Below are positions 1-11,800 of a stretch of DNA of 64,000 nt, one piece after another. The notes under the pieces are model-generated. The model was not told the DNA's origin, made no database searches, and worked only from the letters and a program-made list of their open reading frames with translations. Each line of letters opens with the position of its first letter. Position 1 is the first letter of the stretch. The stretch is from Casuarius casuarius (lineage: Eukaryota; Chordata; Aves; Casuariiformes; Casuariidae): NCBI GenBank assembly GCA_003342895.1, contig PTFA01000401.1, positions 186,001-250,000 on the forward strand. Reading direction: 5' to 3'. Position numbers and translations under genes: made by a program.

Positions 1-3000
1 AGGCGCAGCCCTGGGGACCAGCCACGATGCTGCCCAAGGACAGCAGCCCCACGCCTGCAGCACCCTTCCCACCGCTCAGCAGCCGCGACACCGTTCCCCA
101 GGGGAGACCCGGGCCGGCTGCCGGCAGGGGACCCTCCCTGGGGCGGGACGGGGCGCCCACGGGCTCCCACAGCTTTAGCTGCTGAAGTGAAGAGCCCAGC
201 CCACTGCATTCTCATTTCGCAGAGCAATAACATATTTAATAGCGCTTTGAGAAGCTTTACTGACCGCTCTGGCACTTGCCTATCACAGATGAATCAAACA
301 CCTACCTTTAGCATTTTCATCCTGTGCTCAGTAAAACAGCTAAATAGCAACTAAGCCNGTGCAGTCCATGAACTGCCCAAGTACAGCCTTAGTTTTAATC
401 CCGACTCTTCCAGGGAATCACTGCTGATGCAAATTCCTGCTCTCCTCACTCCTGCCTTCGTTCATCCGTAACATCTGTGCTGCAGCCCATGGACACGCAT
501 TTGCCCTTGTAAATGGTTTTCGTCTGGTCATGCTCACGACCCACATGCCTTTCCTTTCCACGGATACCTGCACGGCCCGGTTTTAGTGGCACAAATAAAC
601 CATTGGCATTTTAAATACAGGTTTAGTCATTCAGTTAGAAGGCAGGTAGGAATACTGAAGACCTATTTGATTGTCAAGTATTATTCTTACAATGAAATCA
701 TTTGCAAAAATTGAAGGAACTACACAGACTGATACAGTTTTTTTTTTGTTTTTTTTGTTTTTGTTTTTTTTTTTTTTTTACAGACCAAAGTCAATCTGCA
801 GGTGTGCATATGTATACAGAAAAAACAAACCTCTGAGGAAGGTCATTTACATTAATTTAAATTCAGAACATCTCACATACCAGGTGTATTCAACTGTATA
901 ATACGTAAACATAGATTATCCATTTACAGCAATTTTCATATTGAACAACATTGAAAATGTCTTGGTCCAGCAAACAATCCGTTACTAATTTTATGGATAG
1001 TCCCTGATTAAATAAAAAGGCCACTGTTGAATGGTCAAAACTCCAATACATGCTTTCTAAGCAAGTATTGCATATCTTGCACAGAATAAACATTTCTACT
1101 GTACCACCCGGGATCACCTGATGTGTTCATTTAAGCTGCTGATTACTGCAAAACTACTCTATTATTAGACCTTTATAATCATATTCTGTAATATAGTTTT
1201 GTCAACTTTTCTCTTTCAAAGTAGTTTGTGGTATCCAGATTGAAAACACAAATCCAGCTGTCTTTAGTACAGGAAGAAACAAACACAAGTTACTTGATCA
1301 CATTTAAATTTCTTATCCCATGTATAATGATCATAAATAATTTAGAGTAACGATACACTTAAAATCCTACTAATTCCATATCCCAATCTGAAAACACAAG
1401 TTATAGAATATGCAGTATTTGAAGTGGGGAGAGCATCTTACAGCCTGCCCTAGGAATTCCTGCTGCTGAACACATGCAACAGCTATGGAAACATCGCCCG
1501 GGAGGATCTCAGAGTGCCCTCGGCCAACACGGGGCTGAAAACAGCATTATATGGAAGATTCTTCCTGTACTCTCACTAGGTCTGCAACAGTTTAACAGCA
1601 GACAGGCCCATGGAGTTACACCTGGTTGACACCAGCAGAAACAGGAGGTTTATCTATAAATGAGCTATGATTGTTCTGATTTAGACCAAAACACACATTT
1701 CCAAGTTCCAAGGGTCCTTACGAACAGAATGTCCTGAATGTGACCCGCGATAGCCCTGCATCCTCACCTAGAGAGAGGATTCCTCCTCCTGTCTCCTACC
1801 TCCTCCGCAACACGCAGTGCACGTGCTGCTCCGGAGGGTTTGCCAGGGGGAGGCAAGGTGCAATCAGCTCCACTAAGTAGCTCAGCACCCACTGCCTTAA
1901 GTGAAAGTTTCAAAGTCTCTGCACGGGCACAGCACTCCCATCTGTGGTACTGTCATTTCATACCTACGCTGCGGTATCTCCTGCACACTCCCCATCAGAA
2001 TCAAGGCCTCAACGTGCTCAAATGCCATACGCCATAACTGAAGACACAGCCCCACCACACAATGAAGACTTTACAGTTTAAAAAGCCAAATGACACAGAA
2101 AAATAGGTGGAGAGGAGACAGTCAAACGTATACACTCTATACATGTATACACATTTGCTGCTGTTCTGTGTTAACACACAAAGTGCATCTATCCTCAGCC
2201 GCCCCTCCAGCTAGCCTGTAGAAACAAGCTGTGTCTGGAGGAGGAGGGAAGTTCAGCCAGTGTAATACTTCCCTGTGTTTTGGGAAAACAAGCATGACAG
2301 CTGTGGAACAATCCTTGTGATTATTGTCTTCACAATTATAAAGGAGTGCTCTTTCCTGGGCTGACTAATACAGGCTTATTGGAGTTGTCTGTTGCACATT
2401 AAGAAGCTGCTCTAGTAAAATGTGACAGATGGTTATGGTACTCACAGAGTAAAATAAAGGAGGAGTGAACATCCCGGCCAGCACAAGTCTCCAGTGACTT
2501 GTACAAACATTTCAGAAAACAGCACTGAAGGAGCCGCAGAGAACGCTTAGCGGAGAGTTTCTTCCACATCCTGGGACTGTGTTGAGGGCACAATTGTGTC
2601 AAGTTTCAGAACATTCTAGTAAAAACAATGAGCAAAGTGTTAGCTTTGCAGTAAATACGCTACTTTGAGATGCCTAAATACCACTGTAATAGATTTCCTA
2701 AAATCAGATAGATACTAGGGAAGCCACAAAAGCTGGCTGCTGTTGTTGACTTGTAGCACTGAACTCAGTCAGTCGCTACCGCTTTGGATCATTTCCTCAG
2801 TAATCAGTGCCAGCCGAGAACTGGCACTGCTGTGGAGCAGGAGCCTCTCTGCATGCTTGAAGTGACGGGACAACTGACTGAGCCCACGAACGTTAACAGC
2901 AGAGCAAAGTCATTTTGCAATGGAATAATTTCAGCAACAGGTAAGAACGCAAGAGCTGCTCTATTGGGTCAGATTTATCATCCTTTACCCCAGCTATCAG

Positions 3001-3134
3001 CAGCGGATACTTAGTAGCAAAAGTATAAGAAATGGGACAGTGATAAAATGATATAACCTCTGCTTCAGATAGCCAGAAGTCTGGGGACTTGGGATGAAAC
3101 CAACGGTAGCAACCTGACTCTCACAGACACTCAC
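1..3134. other. Flank downstream of ERICH3 exon 16; no gene assigned
   Basis: Positions 1-185 are GC-rich with open frames on both strands, which composition alone can explain. A minus-strand acceptor-like site (cttcacttcag) lies near 183-193. Another (ttttcccaaaacacag) lies near 2270-2290, followed by a short phase-0 frame. Either could lead to the missing ERICH3 terminal exon, but neither has protein similarity I can recognise. The rest is AT-rich with the poly-T tract. Confidence 0.5.
729..779. repeat. Poly-T tract with G interruptions
   Basis: About 50 bases of T with three single G. It could be a minus-strand poly-A tail of an old retroposon or simple expansion; I recognise no source sequence beside it. 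Confidence 0.85.
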
Positions 3135-5830
3135 CTTCCACGGATCTCGGTTTCTCTTTTCCATGACAGCGGCTCCTGATGTGTTTGCATGCTCTTGTCC
3201 AGGACTTTCCTTCCTTTGTTGAGTTTCAAGCAGCTCCCTAACCCCTGAAATGCTTTGTGCACTTTCTGTAACACCTTCTACTTCTCTCTTTTTGGTGTTT
3301 TCACAGATGTCTGGCTGTTTCCATTCAATTTTCACCCCTACCTCTCTTGATTCTCCCTCCACTGGCCCATCGTTTCCATCAGGATTTCTCTCTGTCATCA
3401 CTGTCCTAAGAGCTGCCTCCTCCTCCACCGCACCCAGGCAGAGCCCCACCTCTCCTGTTAAACCTCCTTCTCCAGGCACTGCTGCCCCATCTCGATGCCC
3501 TGGGACATTCGGTGATGTTTCTGTGATCAGCTTATCCCTGACGGACAATGTTCCCTGTGCTTCCACACCCTTTCCAGATACAGTGTCCCCTGCCATCTCC
3601 CATTCCTCCAGTCCAGCCTTCCCCGTCTCTTGGCCCTCCCGAGGTCCGGCCTTCTTCCAGTCGCGCGAGGTAGCCTCTGCCTCGGCTTCCTCCAGCGGCA
3701 ATGATGTTTCTGCTGTCTTCTCACTCCAGACCGTTGCTCTGCTATTTCCCACGCCGCTGCTGCCTGTTGCACCCTCTGACTTGATCTCCCTCGGCGCAGA
3801 CGCGTCCCGCAGCCCCTCTCGCTCCGCTGCGCTCTCCTTGGCCACCCCTGGTCCCTCCAGCACGGTTCCCTCGGGCCTCCCTGCTCCTCCCACCGCCGCG
3901 GCCTCAGCCGCCGTCATGCTCAGGCCACCTCCCTCAGCCAGCACCGTCACTGCTCCCCCAGCCGCTGCATCTCCCTCCACGGCCAGCCTCAGGGCCACTG
4001 GTCCTTCGGCCTCTGCCGCGCTTGCTGGCTCTTCCTCAGCCACCACCGCGCGCTCCTGTGCCACCCCTTCGGGCACTGCTGCTGCCCTCCCAGCCGCCCC
4101 TGCCCCGTCCCTTCCAGCTTCCCCTGCCACCCCCTCGACTGCTGCCTGGCCACTCACCTGGGCTCTCTCCATCCTCCCCACGGCCCCTTCCACCCCCGCT
4201 GGCACCGCTGCGCCATTGCCCATCCCTCCCTCCGCTCTTCCGCCATCCCCTGCCGCCACTCCGTCCAGCGCTGTTCCCACTGCCGCTCCTCCCACTGCAG
4301 CTTCCCCGGCCAAAACTGCCCTTCCTGCTGCTCCCTGGCCACCCACCACAGCTCCCTCCATCTCACCCTCCTTCCCCACCACTGGGCTGGCCACGGTCCC
4401 CCCCTCCCCTGCAGCACTCTCGCTTCGCTCCTCTACAGGCGTGGCTGAGGTACCTACCACCTCTTCACCACGAGCCACCTCTGTGTCCAACATCACCTTC
4501 TCTGTCCTTCTCCCTACCGCAGTCTCCAGCAATTCCTCCATCCCAGCCGCCAGCTCCCTCGGACCGGCTGCTCCATCCGCAACCTCCTCTCCACATCCCG
4601 ACTCTGCTGTGGCGTTCTCCGCAGTCTCTCCCATCACCCCCTTATCAGTCTTTTCTTCCAGTGCTCGCTCTGTCTGTGCTCTGCAGCCCAGAGATGGGTT
4701 CCCCCTCAAAAGTGCCACTCTGTCTGCTCCTGCTAAGCCTTCCTCCTCCTCTGCCGTTGCTGCCTCCTCCAGTCGAGACGAGCCTTCGCTTACGGGAACC
4801 CTTCCAGCATCCACCAACGCCTCTAGCCCAGGAGCTGCTGGTAAGAAGGAGCACTTGCCTGACTCCACGGACTCCTCCACGGCATCTTCTGCTCCCAGAA
4901 GGGAGCTCTCCTCTGCCTCTGACAGTTCATTTGTCTCAGACGTGGTGGCTCCTGTGGCAGCTTTCCTCGTCTCCATCCACTCTTCCCCTGCTGCTTTCAG
5001 CCGCGGAAACTCCTTTGGCGTTTTGAACTCTTCTCTTCCAGGTGCTGCTTCTCCTGTGCAAACTTCCATCTTCCCTAATGCTTTCAGTAGAGCCCCAGGC
5101 TTCTCCACAGCCTCCTCTCCTTCAGAAATGGCTTCCTCCGTAGCCTCTTCTCCTTCAGGGCCTACCACCCCCACAGCCTCTTCTGCCAAGTTTGCATCTT
5201 CCACAGCCTCTTCTCCCTCAGACACAGCAACCTCCACAACGTCCTTCCCTGCAAAACTTCCCACCTCCACAGCCCCCTCCGCCTCAGACGCCGTCTCACT
5301 CACCACCTCCTTTGCCTCAGAGGCTTCTTGCACAGCCTCTTCTCCCTCAGAGGCTTCTTCAGCTACTTGATCCCCCTCAGACACTGCTCCATCTACCTCC
5401 TTGCCTATCAATACCACTGCCCCTACCACCTCTCCTCCCTCAAGTGTTTGCTTTTTCAGTGTTTCCCCACCCTCCTTCACATCCTTCAAAACTTCCTCCT
5501 CCCCAAACGTCACCTCTCCACCTCTTCCTGTCTCCTTCTCTTTTGGATCTTCTTCTGTCACGGCCCTCTCCTCGGGTGCAGATTCTTCTATAGCAGGCTG
5601 ACCTTCCACTAACCTCACAGCTACTGCGTCTTCCTTGGACAGCAAATCTCCCTCTAATGCCGTTTCTTCTCCTGCCTCTTCAATGTGAGTATCTCCTTCC
5701 TCAGCTACAAAATCTTCCTTCTCGAGTGCTTGTTTCTCCCCCACCATCTGCCCTTCTTGTACCACTCGTTCTGCTGCCTTTTGTATTTCAAGTGTTCTCG
5801 TCTCTTCTGCCAAGAAAGCTCCATCTGGTG
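3135..5830 (-). CDS. ERICH3: ERICH3 exon 16 (2.7-kb glutamate-rich exon)
   Basis: The exon starts after acceptor ttcttaatag, completing an alanine codon, and stays open for 898 codons to the strong donor aag|gtgagtgtc at 3135/3134. The first part has degenerate repeats ([28 protein letters not shown]) at about 5080-5350. The middle (about 3900-4320) shifts to Ala/Gly/Val-rich sequence with high GC. If the donor is not used, the frame runs to a stop at 2997 and adds 45 residues ending in a hydrophobic run. The protein is likely disordered and fast evolving. A plus-strand open frame opposite it (3250-5370) looks like a composition artefact. Confidence 0.92.
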
Positions 5831-8800
5831 CTATTAAGAAATAATCAAAACATTAGTTTTATTGAAATAACTGTGTTAATGTTAAAGCTGTTTTATGAGG
5901 CGGTTATTAAAGATACTATCTCTCCCAAGCAATGAAAGGACATCAGCATGGTGACAAGAAGAAATCTTGCTCTGCAGCTTCTTGTTAGGCACCTGTGCGT
6001 AGGTTTCTAGTGTTGTCACGCTGGCACCTGGCATAACTAATGTAAGCAAAAATGTTGCTGCGTGACCAGCTTTCAACACTGACAGTTCTATCTGCCTTTC
6101 CCACTCTCTCCCCCCGTCACCTGCCTAGCAGGGAGGCTCAGACTGTTTATATGAAATACCTACAAGCTTGACACTAACATTCAAATATTCAAAAATAGTT
6201 GGCAAATTACTCATGTAAAATAATCACACATAAGAGGAAAAACACACAGCTGTTCACGTAAAATGGGTATTTGCTTCCCCTGGATTCTGTAATTACATGA
6301 GCGGAATAATATAGGGCATCTTCCTGCCCCCTGGGAATTTAATGGCAACGCTCTCGCTGATTTCAGCGTTCCAGGATCTGCCCCGGGCAGCCACTTCGGC
6401 AGTTTGTGCTGCTGCAGCTGGGCTTGGTACCCACATGGCAGGTTCCTACACCAGAAAATGGAAGGGTTTGTGCCACTGAAGGCAGCAAGGAGCAATGCCT
6501 TTTCCGAGCTGCGCTTTCTCAAACTGCGCAAAGCCTGTCTTGTCCCAAATCATCTGCTGCTCTTTGACTTATTTCACCTTCTTGCACTGCTGCAGCATCC
6601 CACAATTACTGCTTTTTGCTGTTTGCTTGGACTGTAAACTGTGCAGCTGAAGCCCATCTCTTGAACAGCAGCCACAGACGGCTCCAGGTGTTGATCACGC
6701 CTGAAAGACACTATTTGCCCAGGCCCAGCTCTGCCAGCAGAGAAGTAGAGCTCGTCTGTTTTCCCAAGAACCTCCCTCTGGCCTTGCCCACTCTCTCATG
6801 CCGCCCTTCCCTTCCTGCCCTTCGGAAGTGGACACGATTCATTCACAGGCAGCTCAAGAAGCTGAAAAGAGTGAAGGAACCAGAGGAAGAAAGAACGAGG
6901 TGAGAAGGCGGCTTCCAGAGAGAGAACGGAGGTCACGGAAGGAGAGAGAGGGAGCACAGTGGGCTGTCTGCTCCCACCAGATCACTCATCGCCTAAACAC
7001 TAGACAACACACTTAAATTAAAAATTCCATGTCGTATTTTGCAATACAAGAAATCATCCCTTCATCCGGATGTGCCTTCCACCAAGTATATTGCTTATGT
7101 TTACTACCAGCTTCCTGAAGTCCCTTAGGCTTAAAAATTTTTTTCTTTTATATATTATATATATATATATATATATCTCAATCAGCTGTCAATGACTGTC
7201 ATATTGTTAGAGCACTCACCCTACCTCCTGAATCTGGGAGAACTCAACCTACTATTAAAGTCAGTAACATGTATAATCATTAAAAATTTGTAATAGAGGC
7301 TTTGGTACAAAACGAGATAAAAAATCCCTGTCATCTCAACCAAGAGTCAAATATTTCTGTCTCCGCAAAGGCATAGTGTCTGAACTGTCCAGGTGCTAAT
7401 ATTGTACAAAGTCTTCTGTAATGGACTTTAGCTAGTCCCTGCAAAGCAGACACTTCATTTACTACTTCTAACAGAAACTGAAGGCTGTATCTCGCATGGC
7501 AGTCTGTGTGTTTACCTTACTATCAGGGAGAAAAGGAGTTAATTTACTCTAGCTGCTGCTTACAATGTATTCCCTCCTATAAAGTGAGGTCTTGTATAGG
7601 CCAGGAATCATAACAGCAAGCGTGAAGTTATTTCATATTAAAGCATCCAAATGAGACACCTTGAGAGTGTCCATTTCCAAAGCCCACCTCATTCGGAAGC
7701 AAGCGTGTTTCATCCCCGATTTGGAGGGACAGGGGAATCTCCACTGACACAGAAATCAGGCTGCCTGGGAACCACATGCTTCCAGTCCCATTCTATGCAT
7801 CAGAAACAAAGATGTTTGCAAAGACCAACACATGAAGATGACTGGGCTTGAAACGAAATCTTACAGACAGTTGTTTTGTGGTCTGCTTCTGCCCTGGTCT
7901 CATCAGCTATCTCATCTGAGAAAGGATTACTGAGGAAAAGGCAATGACTGAGAGACTAGAGATGTGGAGGAACCTCCAGCCTCCTGGATACACTTGCTGG
8001 ATGAAAGAAGATCAAAAGGCTTCCAGCTGACAACAAAAAGAAAACTTAGAACACCCTGCACTTCTGCACCAAAGTAGAAGACAGTGCAGAACTAGCAATC
8101 AGAAACCATATATTACTGGTTCCTGCCAGCACAGACTCTTGGACAGAGGATGAAAGGAGGAAAGGTAAGTACAACAGTGCAGATTCAATCTTAACACATG
8201 GTTTCAGTCTTTTTTCAGTCTCGTTGCTACCATGAAGAAGAACCCTTAGCACTTACTCTCACTAGGGCTCATTGCTGCAGTTCCTTTAGTAACAGAGTGG
8301 CTGACTCTAATCCTCCCTGTATAATAAACAAGGCCCTTCTGCTAGGCAGGGCAAGCCTCCAACAACAAACTCTGCTAAGTCTGTGAGGACTGCGAGGTCT
8401 TGAAACATTCCAGGACAGAAACACTTGAAATAACCAAGATCAAACTGAAATCTCCTTATTGCCAATTATGCCAACTGCTAACACGGAGATGAGTTTGAGA
8501 GAAGCTGGAAACATCGTGGAGATCAAGGTTGGAGCTCAGTTTCATTCCTGTTCTGTCATTCACATTCCACTCCACGTCAGCAGTCCCATCCTGCCTATCT
8601 TGACACTATATTTCCCCAGCAGGCTTCATCTTATCATTTAACATGTCTACTTGGAAGCAAAGGGAAACTCACTAGACACCTGCTTTTCACTGCTGTTTTC
8701 TTGACCGGCAGCCAGGTTTTTTCTGGCTTGGATTCTTTACCCAGGATCATTATAACCCCCAAAAGGCATCAATTATACATGACTACAGAAGCCAGCCATC

Positions 8801-11800
8801 AGCCGATCTTATACAAGTAAGGGAAAAAAAGAAGGAGTCAGGAGAGTAAAGAAGAACACAAGGAAGGTTTCATAGCCTAAAAGGAAAGTGAAAGGCAAAA
8901 TTGCTCTATAAATAGATTTTAAATGAATGAAATTTAACATAGGTCCCTGATCATGTTAGCTGTCCTCACCTTCATTGATATCACGCTCTGTGCTTGTTAA
9001 GTTCTCTTCTTCCTCATCTGTTCTGGAATCGCTAGGTTCATGTTCAGAATTCATGTGATGATCATTTTCAATTGCCTCTGCTATTTTCTCTTGGACTGAT
9101 TCGCAATCTTCAAAAAATCACAAAATTACAAAAGAGGTAGCAACAAAGAGAAACCATCAAAAAGCAAAAGTAGAGTAGAAATCATCCAGTTATCTCAGCT
9201 TGACTTAAAATCTGTAATATTACTGTAGGTCTGATTGGCACCCAGTAAATCTTCACCAGAAATAATTTTTTGAAGTAGATTAAAATCAAATGGCAACCAC
9301 TATTAAAAAAAAAAAGAGAGAGAGAGAGGGAGATTGAGATTCATGCAGGAGCAGCTACCGAAACATATAGCAGCAATCTTCCACAAAATTTTCACAAAAG
9401 AGTGAGACTACCTTTGTCAGGATGGAGGGGAGGGAGGTTCAATGCACAAGCAACATTTTTTTATAGACATAAAATTGTTTTTGTTCCATAACTACTTTAA
9501 AAAAATTTGTGACATTTTTCTATTTTAAGCCTAGTTAAATAAAGTTCTGATGAATGCTCAGTTCCCCAAACTAACAGAAGTGAATGAAGATTTGTTTATC
9601 TATACATAAATAGGGAAAAATTATCTCCTCTGTAAATGCAATGACTGTGATGCTTCAGTCGAGTCATACCTGTAACATTATCATTAAGACTGTGCTATTG
9701 ATTCCATCTCTGCTTTGTGAACTGCAGGCTGGGTAATTACATGAAAGGCTTTCAAGCTTGTAATACTAAACTGCTTCTCTGTGAGTAGCAATCCACCTGT
9801 ATATACAGTCTATCCCTTTGGCATGGTCCCTGACAGCTCTTCCCTTCAGCATCCCAGCCTTATCCCTTCAAGTTCCATCGGTTCTCTCTCTCTCTCTCTC
9901 CCTCTCCCTCCCCCTCTCTCCCCCTCTCTCTCCCCCTCTCTCCACCCCTCTCTCCCCCCCTCTCTCCCCCCCTCTCTCCCCTTTTCTATTGCTGTTATTG
10001 GTTTAGGGTCTTTCAGACAGAGTTTGCTGGTTTGCCACTGGTATAGATTGACAACGTAAAGTCAAATCTAGCATTTGGCTTTACTGCCAAATGGTCTCTA
10101 CTGCCAATATACCGTGTCCCATCAGGAATCACAGAAAGTACATCTCTGAAAGAGTTGTCCACTTCTTGTTTGTGTTATCACTGTTAGTGCAAGACTTGAT
10201 TCACATCTGTTGCCGCCTTGGATGGTGCCCAATGGCTCATACGTTCCATACTGCTCCTACACTGTATGCATCAATCAAGTCTTGGATCAAACGAGAGGAA
10301 CTCGGTCAACTCCTGGTACTCATCAAGAGTACCTACACCAAGAATAACTTCAAGGTCATAAAGGAGACGATCACGATATTCCTAGATCTCATTGCTGTAT
10401 ATGCCATGAAGTGGCACACCGGTCAAATTCATCACTGCAGTGGAACTGCTGCAGAGATGACTGAATTACAGGTTTCAGCTTCTGGATATCTTCTTCAACA
10501 CTTTCCTCAGAATCATCGTACAGCATTTTATTTAGACAAAGCCATTTGTTTTGAGAGTACAGGAGCAAGGTTTCAGCCTGTGAGAAAAAAGATCTGACTC
10601 CTAACTTGGGCTCCTATTGCAAAAAAACAACTGCCAGACAGCTTTCAGCAAAGCTGAGGAGAACAACAAACCACTCAAAAATTTTTCTGGCTAAATCGTG
10701 ACTCACAGCCTATATAAAGAGGTGTTACATGGTATGGTATCTTGACTTTCAAGTAATACCTTATCTAGATTTCTCTGAAATTAAAATAAGGAGCCATGAG
10801 CAGGAAGCTAATGCCCCTCACTAAGGGACTGGCTGACTTTGGGCCACTCTGCAGTAGAGCGTGTGGTATAGGTACCCAAAATTTTGGGCATCATCAAGAA
10901 GGGACAGGACAGAGGCAAGTGAACATGCTGCAAGAGGAGGCTGAAGGTCAGACAGTAACAGCAGATTCAAAAATGGATTAGACAATATTATTCACACTGG
11001 TTTGCAGTGAGGAGAAGAATTAACGTTGTCCTCAACCTCACATTCTTGTCTTCCCAGCTCCTTGCCTCTCTCTTGCCAATACACCATCTGTCCTCTCTCA
11101 CCTTTTCCTGTACGGTTGTCTTCTACACTGTTGATTCTCGCTTCCTATTCTCCATTGTACAAGTTATTTTTCTTCTGTTTTTCACCTTTGTTATTTTTTT
11201 GCTTCTCCTTCCTCTCGTGGTTCTTCCTACTCCTTTCCACTTACTCCCTTTCCTTCCTTCCTTATCAACCCAGAACCCACAGCTCCTAAGAGAAATGGGA
11301 GAAAACTTTAACAAGACCACTTCAGGCTATGTTACAGAAGCCACCTTCTCAGCATGCCTTTTTGCCTATACCGCAGCTCCTAAAGGGAAGTGATGGCTTC
11401 ACTGCTGCTTGCACGTTCCACCTAGCTGAAGCACTAAGAGCTGCACTGCAAGGAACCAGGGGAGACAAGCAGGGAAGTTCAGGGAACAGCACTGGAGGTT
11501 GTTCCTAGGGTAAGACCCTGACAAAGGTCTCTGAGCACTAGTGCGAAATCCGTTTGAATCATTTTGATGTTTCAGCTTTGCAGAGAAATCACAAAGCTTT
11601 CAGGTCCAGGAGATCCCTTGGCTGCCTCAGACTATTGTCTATGAAAGTAGTCCAGCACCTACATTTCCCATGCTGCATCATAACTTAGCATAAAGGCAAA
11701 TAGAGCAGCACTTACATGCACTGGTCACATCGCAGTTCTGCAGAGGGAATGTACTCACCACGTCCTTCGTCACTCTGAGGAGACTCTTCGTTTCTATCCT

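Larger units (their letters stand above)
5831..11758 (-). other. ERICH3: ERICH3 introns 14 and 15 (around exon 15)
   Basis: Apart from exon 15, this stretch holds the (TA)n, (GA)n and (CT)n tracts. I see no further gene. Confidence 0.7.

Noticed and set aside
729..900. Plus-strand poly-T followed by tacag, resembling a splice acceptor
   Set aside because: No coding frame with similarity follows, and a T-rich simple repeat would create such a site by chance.
4022..5026. A second plus-strand open frame, Pro/Leu-rich, in another register
   Set aside because: Same cause as above; two long overlapping frames opposite one coding exon point to base composition, not extra genes.
3250..5370. A 706-codon open frame on the plus strand, rich in Ser, Pro, Ala and Thr
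   Set aside because: It lies wholly antisense to ERICH3 exon 16. Glu, Ala, Gly and Val codons read backwards in this register rarely give stops, so the open frame follows from composition. It has no similarity or splice context of its own.
9781..10059. Open frames with Ser/Leu/Pro repeats
   Set aside because: They are translations of the (CT)n microsatellite.
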